64,000 nt of DNA from Porpolomopsis calyptriformis (lineage: Eukaryota; Basidiomycota; Agaricomycetes; Agaricales; Hygrophoraceae), in the NCBI GenBank assembly GCA_951640195.1, contig OX621168.1, forward strand, positions 1,550,001 through 1,614,000, in the 5' to 3' direction. Positions 1-12,738 of this stretch are shown here, piece by piece (position 1 is the stretch's first letter; every line of letters begins with the position of its first letter). The position numbers and the translations under genes were made by a program. The notes beneath the pieces are model-generated. The model worked only from the letters and a program-made list of their open reading frames with translations, was not told the DNA's origin and did not search any database.

Positions 1-2906
1 TGGACGTTCCTAACTTGTTCCTCCGCGTTGCGAGAGAAAGCATCATAGGCGGCTTGATTTTTCTCCCTTACGGCGTCTTGCAAATGCGCGATACCAATGG
101 GGTCGTTGATATGTGCTTCTCCACCGTCACGCCAGTGATATTCACCAGATTCTGGCATTCCGGGTGGGATGATTGTCTCGCGAGTTGGCCATCCACGTTC
201 GTGAAGCTCGAATGCGTCCAACGCGAGAAGGTCAAAGGTAGTACCTTGTATACGGCTAGCGGTCCCTGTGAAGCAGCGATCGACCACCTCGCTGTGAAGC
301 CCAAGAGCTTCGAAGATCTGGGCACCCTTGTAAGACTGCAGCGTGGAGATACCCATCTTCGACATGACTTTGAGGATTCCATGATCTATGGAATGATGGT
401 AATTAGTCAAGAGATCGATGAGAGACTTGTCGTTTTTGATGCTGTAATAATAGATCAGCGGGAGAAATCTGCAGAGGTATAACGAAAAACACATACAGGC
501 CCTCCCGTGCAATTTTTTCAATTGTTTCCAACATGAGCCAAGGACATATAGCATCGGCACCGTAGCCGACCAGGACGCAAAGATGATGTACTTCGCGAGC
601 TTCGCCAGTTTCAATCATAAGCGCAATCTTGGCGCGTTTTTTCTGCAACACGAGATGGTGGTGAACGCCACCACAAGCAACCAGCGCAGACAGAGGTACG
701 CGATTTGGGCCTGTGGCTCGGTCGGACAAAATCACAACCTTGATCCCGTCATCAATTGCTTGGGTTGCCTCACTGCAAACCCTTTCGAGGGCGAACTGGT
801 AGCCAGGTAGACCTTCATCTTTGGGGAAAGTGATGTCGATTGTCATCGAAGGCCAAGTGGAGTATGCCAGTTTAAGATGTTTCATGGCGTTCATTTCCCT
901 GATGGATATGAGAGGCGAAGGAAGGAGGATCCGACGGCACTGATCTGGCCTCATTTCAAGCAAGTTGCCCTCCGGTCCGACGTACGCTTCCAACGACATA
1001 ATGATATTTTCCCGAATAGGATCGATAGGGGGATTCGTAACTTGGGCAAACAGTTGTCTGAAGTAATCGTAAATAAGACGCGGTTGAGTAGCAAAAGCCG
1101 CCAGCGGTGCATCGTTACCCATCGAACCCAATGCTTCCGTGCCATCCGAAACCATGGGAAGCACAAGCATGTTCAGTTGCTCCACGGTAAACCCGAACGC
1201 CAGGAGCTTCGGGTCCAAACTGAGAGGAACGTCGTCGGGTACGGGATCGATGGATGTATTGGAACGCCTGACGCGTTTGACGATGTTAGGAACATGAAGG
1301 ACATGGGTCTCAACCCAGGAAGCGAAATTTTGTTTGGTCGCGGTGTTACGCTTGAGTTCTTTGTCATCCACGATTCTCCCCTCACTGGTATCCACAAGAA
1401 GCATGCGACCAGGCTTGAGACGTCCTTTTTGTATGACCTTCTCGGGAGGGATATAGAGGACCCCAACCTCGGACGCGCATATTATGATATCGTCGCTTGT
1501 AACAATATACCGGCAAGGTCTGAGGCCGTTCCGGTCAAGATTGGCGCCACAATAACGGCCGTCGCTGAATGCAAACAATGCGGGGCCGTCCCACGGCTCT
1601 TGCAGACACGCAGCCCATTTATAAAAAGCCCTTTTCTGAGGATCCATGAGCTCGTTGCCCTGCCAGGCTTCGGGAATCAACATCATAACCGCTTCCGGGA
1701 GGGTGACAACGCCGTTAACGACAAGTAATTCAAGCACGTTGTCAAACGCAGCGGAATCAGAACCACCCGCCTCAATGATCGGATAGAGACGCTCGAGTTG
1801 ATCGCCGAAGTGGGTTGATGACAGAACGCCTTCTCTGGCATGCATCCAATTTTTGTTTCCGCGAACCGTATTTATTTCACCTGTAATGCGACGTCTGTTA
1901 TAAGGGCGTCTCTAATCTCGGAAGAGAAACTGACCATTGTGGGCAGCCCATCTCAAAGGCTGGGCGCGATCCCAACTTGGGAAAGTATTGGTCGAGAAAC
2001 GAGAATGAACCAAAGTGAAGTGAGAATGATACAGAACATGGTTGAGATCGTGATAGTAATTGTACACTTGAGGTGGTGATAGTTGACCTTTATAAACGAT
2101 ATTCTTGGAAGACAGGGAACAGACATAAAACCCCTTCGCGAGCGTACTTCATGTAATGAGAATTTTAAATGGCCAGTTGAGCTTTCTTCGAGGATGACAA
2201 AAGGAAAAACCACAAACATGCTGTGTGTCGCGTGCTTGCGAAGGACATAGAGTTGACGCTCGAAATGTTTGGCATCAAAAGCGCCGCCTTTGCTTACGTT
2301 GCCATCACCATAGTGAGAATGGAGGACGACAAATGGTTGGAAGATTGCGGGTTCTTTGCTACTTGCGGCAGGTCCAAGGATGGTGCCATCTGTGGGAACT
2401 TCTCTCCATCCGAGTACCCTCAAGCCTAAATCAACGGCTATATCGGTAAAGGTAGATTGGAAGCTATTGAGCTGAGCGACGTCGTTTTGCTTGAAGAAGA
2501 CATTGCCGACGGCGTATTCGCCGGGTTCCGGAAGCCTGCACCCCAAGTCCGTCTCAGCCTCTCTTTTGAAAAAGTTGTGGGGTATAGCGGTCATAACTCC
2601 TGCACCATCTCCGTCGCGGCTGTCCGCTCCTGTGGCACCTCGATGGGTCATGGCGCAGAGCAACTGTCGCGCGTCGGAAACGATCTTGTGGCTTGACTCG
2701 CCCTTGATATGACAAATAAAACCAACACCACAAGAGTCCTTCTCGTTCTCGTTGAGGTATAGGCCTTGGTTTGCGGGCAGCGACTGAGCCCAGGACTCAG
2801 GATCGCGCTCGACGGCATGGAAGCTACAGATGCTTTCCGGTGTAGCATTTTCTGGGGCAAATGGTAGTTGATCAGGGCTGGAGTTTAGTATGTCAAAGAT
2901 TGCCAT
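1..2906 (-). CDS. GLT1: Glutamate synthase (NADH-GOGAT), 5' part, runs off the left edge
   Basis: Glutamine-amide-transferring glutamate synthase makes glutamate from glutamine and 2-oxoglutarate in ammonium assimilation. The ATG at 2906 (MAIFDIL) is chosen because the open frame upstream has only a TTG. After a leader of about 50 residues comes the class II glutamine amidotransferase start, DSCGVGF, whose Cys is the catalytic nucleophile after processing. Further on are [26 protein letters not shown] and AHNGEINT, all hallmarks of large-subunit GOGAT. The frame from 1845 to 403 ([10 protein letters not shown]...) continues the amidotransferase domain into the central region. Short introns lie near 2110, 1890-1930 and 400-480. 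The family is about 2,100 aa, so the FMN/Fe-S synthase domain and the NADH domain lie beyond the window. Partial only because of the window edge. Confidence 0.95.
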
Positions 2907-5035
2907 GGGCAAGGTTGGGAGAGTGGGAATAGAATCAGAGGTTGAAGACCGAGAGAAAGAAGGAGAGACGCCAAGGTCCAATGCAGTTCCGTGTGACTTG
3001 CGAGATGAGCCGAAGGAACCCGATAAAATGTGGAGGAGGATCCACGTGACCTTATCTAATCCAATCTTAACCTCCGATCCGCTCCTGCGCTAGTCGTACC
3101 GCAGTCGCACTGCAGTCAGCTCCCAACATGGACCGTCGCTCACCAATTGGCAAATTATACGCTCGACTCCACAACCCTTGTAATCCCTGACCAGAACCCA
3201 CTGGACTCAAGTCCAGCCACTGTGACTTGCCCTCTAAATGCCTCAGCAGGAGAGTCAGGAAGACAGAAATAGAACTATGGCGACGTGGTCTACCTCAGGT
3301 AATTTTTGGCTCTTTCGAGGAGTCAGATGCCATGTCATTCCGCGCAAGTCTCGAGGATATTTGTTAGAAGTTAGAATATCGCAGAGGGTAACGAAGTCAA
3401 AATAGCTCAGCGAATCGTAGGTAGGTCCTTGCCGTTTACTCCATTGACACGGACTTGATCAGTGTGCTAGTTTGACAGGCAAAAACAAAAAAATGAGGAC
3501 ACAGCATTTTGCTCGGGTCGGAACTCGGGCCGTCATTCTCTTTCTCTCCAGCTATTTGGACCTGATGATGAGAATCGCTTTCCAGGGGGAAAAAGGGGAC
3601 ATGAAAACATACATAAAACAAGTTAGCCAATACGTGGAACACCTTGCGAAAAGCGCAGCCGGGGAAATTAGCAGTTATAAATGCCTCAGTCCATCGCATT
3701 TTGCCGAAACAAATCCACATGTGGCGTGAATGCAAGATGAATTAAAATGATCTTGCATGAATTCCAAAGCCGGACCAATGAGATACGACAAGGCCGGGCA
3801 CTTCCGCAGATGATGATGGATGACCCTAGCTGATTGGAGCGATAAAAGAAATTGAGCGAAAACTGTTGGTCATTCCAAGGAAACAGCCGGGTGAATAAGT
3901 GGAATAAAATTTACATCTGGACACAATATCTGATTTGAGCTTCTCGAGCTAACCTTGACAACCTAGCGTGAAAACGAGGTGACGGATGATTCCACTCGTG
4001 TTGAACAATAGCATGGCGCTATGAGATGTGCGTGTGTTCAGCAAGACAAGGTGGTAAATGAGGGCGCGATAGAAGAATGTCGAGAAGAAAAAGTTATGTG
4101 ACAAGTGTATGATATGGTCCACGGCCATCTCCGAGGGGCGCTGATATTCAGGTGAAATTTTCGGCCGTGGCCATAGGACCTAATGCTCTTTATGGAAGAG
4201 AGCAACATTACCGGAAGGACGCCAAAGTCAGAATCACCATTGACGTAACAATGGCAAACAGGCGAACGCCAGAAGATCTTCAGGGTGAAATCCCAATTAC
4301 TTATCCAGGTTTGCTGATAGAAAGAGCCGCATAAGCAAGGCAAGCACGTGTGTGGATCCAGAATAGCTTGGCTTAGTGTGAAATGGGATGATGAACAAGA
4401 ATCGGCCCAACGCCTTGATAAGCAAATACCCAGGTTCCAAGACACACAGGACTGCATAGGAGTGGAGCGATTGGGCAAGTCTGATCCAGACGTTCTCCTG
4501 TATGAAGTAGCTAGATTGAGATCTTCTGGTAAGTTAAATGGGATGGAAAGCCTTCAAGCAGTGCAATGACCCAATCGATAAAATCGCTTCCTCCGCCGGA
4601 GAACTGGCTCGATAGTTAACGAGCTCCTGGCTGACTTCCGGGGCGTTGAATTTCAGTCTAGAATGAGCCACGGGGGCCGCACGAGGCATAGGAGGTAATC
4701 TCCACGGCTTGATAACCTGCTCACACATTTCCCATTCGATTAGTCTATTGTGTGTTCTTATTAGATAATTAAAAGATATCACCGTCTACCATGTCGGTGT
4801 TCATGAAAATTTGCCACCCTGCGGAAGTGAACACACTCAAGACCCATTTCGAGGATAACGCACGATCACGATCACGATATATTGATGAGCTTCTGGAAGG
4901 GTTATACATGATGCAACCGAGAGCCACGAGTGCAGACGAGATTCGCAGAACGAGCGTAGGACAGAAGCACCTAACTAGCTCCATCGTGCAAAGCGCAGCA
5001 AACTGCCGCTAGGAAATCAGAGTCAGCCCCAATGG
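2907..5035. other. 2.1 kb without a recognised gene, between GLT1 and LST8
   Basis: This is the upstream region of GLT1 and the downstream region of LST8. Short open frames occur, for example minus-strand 4038-4478 (146 codons, Cys- and Ser-rich) and plus-strand 4791-5012 (73 codons from an ATG). None shows a domain, a convincing splice pattern or a repeated family signature. I see no transposon ends and no RNA gene. Confidence 0.5.
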
Positions 5036-6453
5036 TTACCAAAGGACTACGGCCAATAACAAACCCTTATGATGACCATTATATTGTCGAACAGTCTCTC
5101 CAGATGCCATCTCCCAGAGGCGTGCAGTATGATCCGAGGACGCTGTACACCACTAAGGTTTAACTCACAAGGAAGAAATGAAGTTGGTGGGTCCCACCCG
5201 TTACGAGGTATGCTGAATCGGCACTGAAGGCACAGTCCCAAACCCAACGTTGATGTCCTACTAGAATTTTCTCTTGCTTAAACTCATAGTTCTGAGATAT
5301 TGACCAGATCTTCACGGTGGTATCAGCAGAACAAGTAGCCAGGTACCTGAGTAAGATGTCTGAAAACGCGAGGAGAAGAAGACAAAGTATAACCTACTTC
5401 GTGTCTGGACTCAGAAGACACCGAGTCAGATACTTATTATGAGCATGAAACTTGGTCACAGCTTGAAAGCGCGGAAGTTGAAGACTCTCGTCATTAACCT
5501 TCCACACGTAACACTTCCCCTGCCGAGAGGATGTGTGTGACTTGAGAAAGAGAAATGGGCGAAAAGGGTACCTTGTTGTTCCCAGCGACTAAACATGAAC
5601 CGTCGGAAGCAAGACTGACTGATCGAATAGGCACATCTCCTGCGGGAGTCTTACAGTAAAATGACGTCAGAAAGTGACGTGAGCAGATATCTGAGGGCAC
5701 TCACAAGCTCGTGAGAGCAGATGTTCTCGGACAAATCCCACTGCTTGATGCTGCCGGCTTGATCACAAGATATAAGTTCACCTTGGTTTGGGTGGACGCA
5801 GACATCGTTGACTTAAAATAGACAATGACTCAAGGAACGGCCTAGAACACGAGTAAATTGGGGCTTACCAGGTGCTGAATTGTCATAGGTTCGATGGAGA
5901 TGTGAACTTCTACAACAATGCAAGCTCAGAAATAGTTTGTCAATAAGGAAACCAAGACGCTAACTGCATACCGAAGATCCCATATTTTGATAGTGCCGTC
6001 TTCACTTCCTGTGACTAACCATTTTCCCTCGCTATGAAATGACACAGATGTAACATTCAAAGAATGACCCTCAAACGTGATGAGCTATGGCCCTTGATCA
6101 ATGGCGAATGAATGAATAAGATAGGCATTTACCGGAGTGGAGGATGCACTAGCGATTTCATATATGTTCACTTTCTTGTGGATGGCAGCGGCCAACAAAC
6201 GTTTGCTACCAGTTTCGACTGAACGGACCGAGATATTGGAACGAATAGGCACGCTCACTCAGGGGAAATAGCTAAACGATTGACTTGCTGTTTGATTCCG
6301 TGCTGTGAACAAAAAAGCTGGCGGGGAGGGCAAAGAAGGAACCCTCACTCCTGATTCGCCTGAACGAGTGATGGTTCGAGAACAGATCCCACTCCAAGCC
6401 TCCCAAAACCGTATTTCGTGGTCGTATGATCCAGTGACGAGAATGACCGACAT
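5036..6453 (-). CDS. LST8: TOR complex subunit LST8 (WD40 protein)
   Basis: LST8 (mLST8/GbetaL, Pop3/Wat1 in fission yeast) is a WD40 propeller of about 310 aa that binds the kinase domain of TOR in TORC1 and TORC2. The first exon reads [20 protein letters not shown], nearly the family's standard opening, followed by SGICSRTI. Later exons read VNRLAISP and [17 protein letters not shown]. The last exon ends [24 protein letters not shown] and a stop at 5036-5038. The gene is cut by many introns of about 50 bp, so no single frame spans it. An in-frame ATG at 6501 would add 16 residues; the ATG at 6453 matches the usual family start. The last few residues (LLLAVVLW) are not a typical LST8 end. 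Confidence 0.9.
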
Positions 6454-7100
6454 GTCATGACGTGCAGAAGACTTGCCGGGTGTAAATGTTGGCTGAGGCA
6501 TGGCAGGTGCTTAATGTAGCAACTGTGTAAGGTTGATCACAGCCAACAAGGTTGCCTGATCGCTGCTGTTCCTTTAGGGCAGGTGATGCCAGACGTACTG
6601 ACGTTGACACCATAGGCAGCTCAGACGCGAGAGTCTCTCTCGCGCAGAATTCTAGGGTTCTCGGAAATGAAATTTCCGTGTCCACCCCAGTTTATGTCCT
6701 AGGATATTCGCGAACAAGACCTTGGATGGTGCCTCGACACTATAGACGAGCACGAGGCAATCAGCACTTCTACGTAATAAGTCCAAGGGTTGCCATGCCT
6801 CGTGCTTTCATCAATCTCCCCTCAGAAGTGGAGATGAATGGCGCTCACGAGATCGGGCCTAATCGAGACCAGGTATGGGCAGAATTCGTTGAGTTGCTTC
6901 CTTCTTTTCTTTTACAGGACTTTCTATTCAATGTGAATTAAGTCGAGAAAGGATGTCCTATCACCGATAGCCCTCTCCGACGGATTGCTTCTACCACAGT
7001 TGTTCGATCGGAGCTGGACTATTTCTCTCTCCAAAACATATATAAGGACCATCACTCAAGACCTTTCGACCATAGCCGAGCTCTCTCGTTTATCTTGGCT

Positions 7101-7393
7101 ATGAACGCCTTCCCAGTCAGCTCGTGTTCTCATCCTCACGCTGTTACTCCACTCACGCGCATGCTTCAGGATGGCACCCGTGTATTTTACTGGGGTGCAA
7201 GTGGCGAGATAATATATGGGACCGTTCAGTCGACCAGCAGAATGGCCGATGTAGTCCCTTCCCCCCCAAACCCCCATCTTCCTTGCTGACGATCGTATAA
7301 CAGGGCACACAAATCTTGGTGATCAAGGATGATAGCGGCAAAGCAATCAGTTTACCGTTCGTCACAGTGATCTACGGTTATCGTTGTCGCTAA
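7101..7393 (+). CDS. Small two-exon protein of unknown function, 79 aa
   Basis: Exon 1 runs 7101-7250 and exon 2 7304-7393, joined through a 53-bp intron with GT at 7251 and CAG at 7301. The join stays in phase and gives 79 codons. The protein reads DGTRVFYWGASGEIIYGTVQ, then SRMADGTQILVIKDDSGKAI and SLPFVTVIYGYRCR. This alternating pattern suggests a small beta-barrel, possibly SH3- or Tudor-like, but that is only an impression. An inner ATG at 7161 (MLQDGTRV) would give a shorter protein without the low-complexity leader. I know of no assigned function. The clean intron and the continuous beta-strand pattern argue that it is a real gene. Confidence 0.55.
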
Positions 7394-9050
7394 TCCTTTT
7401 TCCTTTTCCTTTCAGTGCCGCCGGCGTCTCGAAAGTAACCTAGCGCTCGTCAGCATTGCGCTGGGTTACCTCCAAAACCAGTTATGGACACATTGTATCC
7501 TTGTTTCCCCCTCTCCTAGATCTATGTTTGCTCTGTCGTCATTCATACGGATTTCATTTCCTGGGACCACTCGTATGTACATGTTACCCACTCAAAACTT
7601 CCTGAGGCCAGCCTCAGTCATTGTTGCATCACCACACTTATCAGAGATGTATGTACTATCCTAGATAGCATCTCCCCTCATCTGCCTCATGCCCTGCATT
7701 GTCACTACTATCAAACTTCGAGGATAATCAGAAGGTGTGAGATTAAGCACCGGTGACCTTTATGATCGTACCTCGCAAGTGAACCTTTTGCCGGCTGGCT
7801 TTCAGTAAGCTGACCAACCAAATAGGTCAAAGACCAGTCCAGATGTTCAGGATATCGGGCTATGGGGTACCTACCCCACACCACCACTGCACAAAATCAC
7901 ACCACTCAAAATGGAACCCAATGTGTGCAGAGAACAATCCTTCGGCAGAACGGACCAGTGGGAGCACCTTTTTTGCGATTCTCAAAGAATCACGGTTATT
8001 GTTGTCCGGTTATCTGACCATGGCTCTGGCGCAGAATATGCCAGTTGATTCGTCTCACAAGAAACAGAGATGACGAAGGTGCTCAACCTTATCATCGCTT
8101 CAGCTTTCTCTCACTTCGCCTCCACGACGGTCTTTTCGTTGAAGTCTGCCTTTATGACCCCGACTGATTCAACCAGCCTTTTTGCGTTGGCTTGACCAGG
8201 ACTCAACGGCGGCAGCATGGAATAAGCTGTCTGTATTATCAACACCCTTCGATGAACACCATTGGGAAGAACAAGTTCTTCATATTGATAGGGCTTCCCT
8301 TGATCGGCCAGGAATCGAGTACTTTCGGGTTTAGCTTATGATGCCTTCCTGCCATTAGCACCACCCAGAAGCGTTGTGCCAAGTTTGTATTGCTAGCCAG
8401 ACGACGGTATTGGACCGAAGTCTTCAACCTGTTGGGTCTCTACCAGCTTCGGCGCGACAAAACAGAAAATCCTCCGCAACGAGGAACAAAATGTTGTCTA
8501 AAGTTCAAGAGTCATCAGCTAGTAACCCTGAAGGCGGATACCTTTTCGAATCCATGGTGCTATGAGAATTTGATACAGGCGAGGAGCTTGAAAGGCGCCC
8601 AGAGCGTTAGGAAGTAGTTGGTTGGGTTGATGGGAAGGTGTGAGAATTGTTGGTGAAATCTCGAGGTGGGGGCTGACTTTCTTATGCAGGTATAAATACA
8701 ATAGCGTGTCGGCTGGTCGCGCAAGGCTATCTGCTCAGGATTTTTCCGAAACTTGGCGAAAAGGAACCCGCAGGAACCCTCATCGAAAACATCAGACAGA
8801 CGCTGGCCTGGGGGGACTCAGGATGCTCCAGAGCAAATCATTTAGTACGCGGTGCCCGTAATATATAGTTGGCATAAAATGGCCCCTATGCAAACCATCT
8901 CATAACTTAACTTTTCTCCATTGTGTCAAAATGCCTGGGGGCGCAAACAGGACCTCGTTGTCTTCTTCGGGCCTGGCGTTAAGGAAGGGTAGTGGATCGC
9001 GGGAGACAGACGGAGCGTGATTCGACCTTAGAGCCAACGGACGTGACAGT
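7394..9050. other. 1.65 kb without a recognised gene
   Basis: Short frames on both strands (for example 8374-8617 plus, 8239-8427 minus) show no domain. From about 8815 the sequence becomes similar to 10940-11220 and marks the left part of the tandem duplication, including a shared stretch reading caaacaggacctc. Apart from that I see nothing to annotate. Confidence 0.5.
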
Positions 9051-10455
9051 TCACTGGACACCATCAAGCTTGAGTAATTGGGCGCAGTTTTTGAGCTTGA
9101 GTTGGATGTCAGTATCCTCCAGGTATGTTCTTACTAGGCCTTCCATCTGTCCTCCACGGAACCACTCAGTAAAATGCATGTCGCCTATACCACCTGTAGG
9201 GTTCATGCGGAAGTATCTGTCCTGTCTAAAACCGGAGTGAATTAGGCAGCCCACCAACGGACATTCCAAATAAACACACAAGTCAGCTCCTTTGAATAAC
9301 TCCTGCAACGTCTTGTGAGTTCCATTAGTTTCTGTGGCTTGGTGGACCAGATCGTCCTTTAGCATGTTGATGCGCCTCGTAGCCTTTTGTAGTCTGCTAA
9401 ACAGGCGGAAAACACCATTTTTCTGGCGTTGAAAAGTAGTTAGGGCAGTTGGAACACCCGTGCCCAAGCTGAGGAAACAGCCAATCCTCCGATCTTTGAA
9501 TTGAGAGATCTTCTCAATTTCTTTCCAAGCCACGAAGGACGGGTTGTTGGCACCGAACATACCCGCATCCTCGAAGGCAAATTTTTGGCCATTGACGGCA
9601 ATTTCCAAAGGTAAAAAATAGGTGGCTGCGGCAGACGTAGCGCGAGCAGCTTCAAGAACAGACCAATGATGGCCGTTTGGTGGTACAAAGGTGTCATAAG
9701 CATGGTAAGATCGAATGGGATATACGCCCTCGGACCCAGCGGTAATATCACGGTTCCGAACCGTGACAAAGCACTAAACACACCAAACTTCAGACGGATA
9801 AGCAACAAGAGCTACTCAACTTACACGACAACCATCATCACCCTCTACCAACATGGATTGTCTGCCCACAGTTTTTGCAATCACGTCCGTTATAATGGAA
9901 GAATCGAAACGCGCGCCCTTGCGAAAGACTGCCCAAAAACCCTGGTCATCCCCAAAGATCTGTTCTCCAAACTCCCGGTATGTCTTAATGGCCTCTTCAA
10001 TGCTCATCTTGTTCTTGACAAGTAACAATGCGATTAATCCACCCGTAGAAGTGCCACAGATCAAGTCGAAAAATCGGTGAGGGAAAAGTTGGGCGGGAGT
10101 TTTGCCAGGTTGAGCTTTAGATAGGATTTCTTGAAGAATAAGGAGAGAACTAAGGCCTCGGTAACCACCGCCATCAAGACATAGAATTTTTAAACGCTTT
10201 ACAGTGGTTGGAGGAGCTGGGTATCGAGAGGAGATTTGTAAGCAACGGCTCATTTATCGATTCTTGTTACACCGTACCTTGTATGCTTTCCGAAGAGGGT
10301 TGTCCAACGGAAGTGGGAGGAGACGAGAGAGAGGATGGCAGACGAACGTCATATCGAGGTGGGGGGTTGCCAATATGATACTGGTTGCCGCCAACAATGT
10401 TAACTTGACCACGATTCGCGCTGATATTCTCAATATGATATATCGGGGCGGTCAT
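9051..10455 (-). CDS. Patatin-like phospholipase, copy A (430 aa)
   Basis: Exons 10455-10278, 10216-9825 and 9773-9051 join in frame to 430 codons plus stop. Patatins are Ser/Asp acyl hydrolases acting on membrane lipids. The oxyanion-hole motif DGGGYRG, the nucleophile elbow GTSTGG (Ser of GxSxG) and the second dyad residue in FEDAG are all present, so the enzyme looks active. Downstream are FLSLGTG and GFRQDRYFRMNP. Residues about 10-28 (VNIVGGNQYHI) form a short Asn/Gly/Gln-rich segment, followed by a Ser/Pro linker and the catalytic domain from about residue 60. Similar segments begin copy B and the NLR at 46373. In fungi patatin domains occur as NLR effector domains; this one has no NACHT attached. 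Confidence 0.9.
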
Positions 10456-11224
10456 GCTCGCGGAGGTTGACTGGAAGGTACGGCCGTTCAACTACTTGGT
10501 GTTTTCATCCAGCGTATCGCTCGAGAGTAGTCCCCAAGTCCGTGAGACGGGTTCTTAAGTGATGGGGAAGATGCCGGTTAGATTCAACAAGAACTTCCCA
10601 TCCCGGAATGACAGGTCCAAATGGCCGGGTTATTATTCCTTGTCTACGAGTTTGGGGACTTTTCCAACTAACTTATTGCGTTAGGTCAGGAAATGCGTCG
10701 CCGCGTCCGAAAAGTACTTGGTGATCGTCCATTCGGTTACAATGCACAGGGAAAATGGTGAATGTCCAACATGGCCTCGTAGGCGGTGAAGTCTGTGGCG
10801 TGGACGCCGTTGTTGATCAGACAGTGTCCTTGTATCCAAAAAAAAAAAGCCTTACAGAGATAGTGGCTGTTAGGCTACGACTCATTTGCCGTTTCCACAC
10901 GATGGCTGGGCGGTAAAACATTATAACGAATTGTCACAGGCCTAGAAACTCAGGATGTTCCAGAGTAAAGCATTTAGCGCATAGCATCATATACAAGAAA
11001 AGAAAGGAAGAAAATAAATACTTAGTCAGGTGTTATCTTTATATAGATCTTCAGCTGGAGTCCGTAATATAGTTGGCACAAAATGACCTCTCAACGCAAA
11101 CCATTCATAACCAGACTTTTTCTCCGGTGTCGAAGTAGCCGAGGGCGCAAACAGGACCTCATTATCTTCTTCGGGCAGGAGACAGAGCGTGATTCGACTT
11201 GTTAGGGTTAACAGTCGCGGCAAG
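10456..11224. other. Spacer between the patatin genes with decayed duplicate of the upstream segment
   Basis: On the minus strand 10495-10860 resembles 12740-13080 (both encode INNGVHATDFTAY-like and FGPVIPGWEV-like stretches), but here the frame carries several stops. A run of 11 A lies near 10840. 10975-11045 holds an AT-rich insertion relative to unit A. Confidence 0.55.
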
Positions 11225-12697
11225 TCACTGGACACCATCAGGCTTGAGTAATTGGGCGCAGTTTTTGAGCTTGAATTGGGTGTCATCATCCCCCAGGTAT
11301 GTTCTTACTAGGCCTTCCATCTGCCCTCCACGGAACCACTCAGTAAAATGCATGTCGCCTATACCACCTGTAGGGTTCATGCGGAAGTATCTGTCCTGTC
11401 TAAAACCAGAGATCATTAGGCAGCCCACTAACGGATATTCCAAATGAACACACAAGTTATGTTCTCCGAATGTCTCCTGCAACGTCTGGTGAGTTCCGTT
11501 AGTTTCTGTGGCTTGGCGGGACAGATCGCTCAGAAGCTTTTCAACACGCTTCTTAGCCTTTTGTAGCCCGCTAAACATACCGCGGAAAACACCGTTTTTC
11601 TGGGGTTTAGAAGCGGATGGATTAGCCAGGGCGGTTGGAACGCCTGTACCCAAGCTGAGGAAACAGCCAATCTCTCGACCTCTGAATGCAGGAATTTTCT
11701 TGATCTCTTGCCAAGCCATGAGGGAGGGATTGTTGACACCGAACATACCCGCATCCTCGAAGGTGAATGTGTCGCGATTCCAGATGATTTCCAGTGGTAA
11801 AAAGTAGGTAGCTGCGGCAGACGTAGCGCGAGCAGCGTCAAGAACAGACCAATGATAGCCGTTTGGTGGTACAAAGGTGTCGTCGGCATGGTAAGATCGA
11901 ATGGGATATACGCCCCTAGCATCAGCAGCAATATCGCTGTTTCGAACCGCGACAAAGCACTAAACACACCAAACTTCAGATGGGGTAAGCAACAAGAGCC
12001 ACTCTAACTTACACGACAACCATCATCACCCTCTACCAACATGGATTGTCTGCCCACAGTTTTTGCAATCGCGTCCGTTATAATGGAAGAATCGAAACGC
12101 TCGCCCTTGCGAATGAGTGCCAAAAAACCCTGGTCATCCCCAAAGATCTGTTCTCCAAACTCCCGGTATGTCTTAATGGCCTCTCCAATGCTCATCTTGT
12201 TCTTGACAAATAGCAATGCGATCAATCCACCCGTAGAAGTGCCACAGATCAAGTCGAAAAATCGGTGAGGGAAAAGTTGGGCGGGAGTTTTGCCAGGTTG
12301 AGCTTTAGATAGGATTTCTTGAAGAATAAGGAGAGAACTAAGGCCTCGGTAACCACCGCCATCAAGACATAGAATTTTTAAACGCTTTACAGTGGTTGGA
12401 GGAGCTGGGTATCGAGAGGAGAATAGTAAGCAACGGCTCATTTATCGATTCTTGTTACACCGTACCTTGTATGCTTTCCGAAGAGGGTTGTCCAATGGAA
12501 GTGGGAGGAGATGAGAGAAAGGATGGCAGACGAACAGCATGTTGTGGGAAGTTAGGTGAGGTATCGATATTGTACTGGTCACGGCCAGCGACGTTGAAGC
12601 TGCTATTAGTCAGGACGATACTCCCGATAGCGAATGAGGGAGGTGAAGATTCATCCTGCAAGGGGTTAGGTGGAGGCCGATCATTCGCGGACGTCAT
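11225..12697 (-). CDS. Patatin-like phospholipase, copy B (452 aa)
   Basis: Exons 12697-12466, 12404-12013 and 11959-11225 join in frame to 452 codons plus stop. Exon 2 has the same length as in copy A (392 bp) and nearly the same sequence, with DGGGYRG and GTSTGG intact; FEDAG supplies the catalytic Asp in exon 3. Differences from copy A concentrate in exon 1, whose leader is about 20 residues longer, and in exon 3 (for example a Lys-rich helix in place of the A version). The short N-terminal motif is SFNVAGRDQYNID at about residues 33-45. Both copies are free of stops and frameshifts, so this is a functional paralogue pair, not a gene plus a relic. Confidence 0.9.
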
Positions 12698-12738
12698 GTT
12701 CACGGAGGTTGACTTCGCGGGATAGAAGAGGCAGCTGT

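Noticed and set aside
4038..4478. 146-codon minus-strand frame rich in Cys and Ser
   Set aside because: No family signature, no conserved Cys spacing and no splice partners; overlapped by equally long frames on the other strand.
6552..6941. 129-codon plus-strand frame upstream of LST8
   Set aside because: It begins with TTG, not ATG, and lies in the LST8 promoter region without any recognisable motif.
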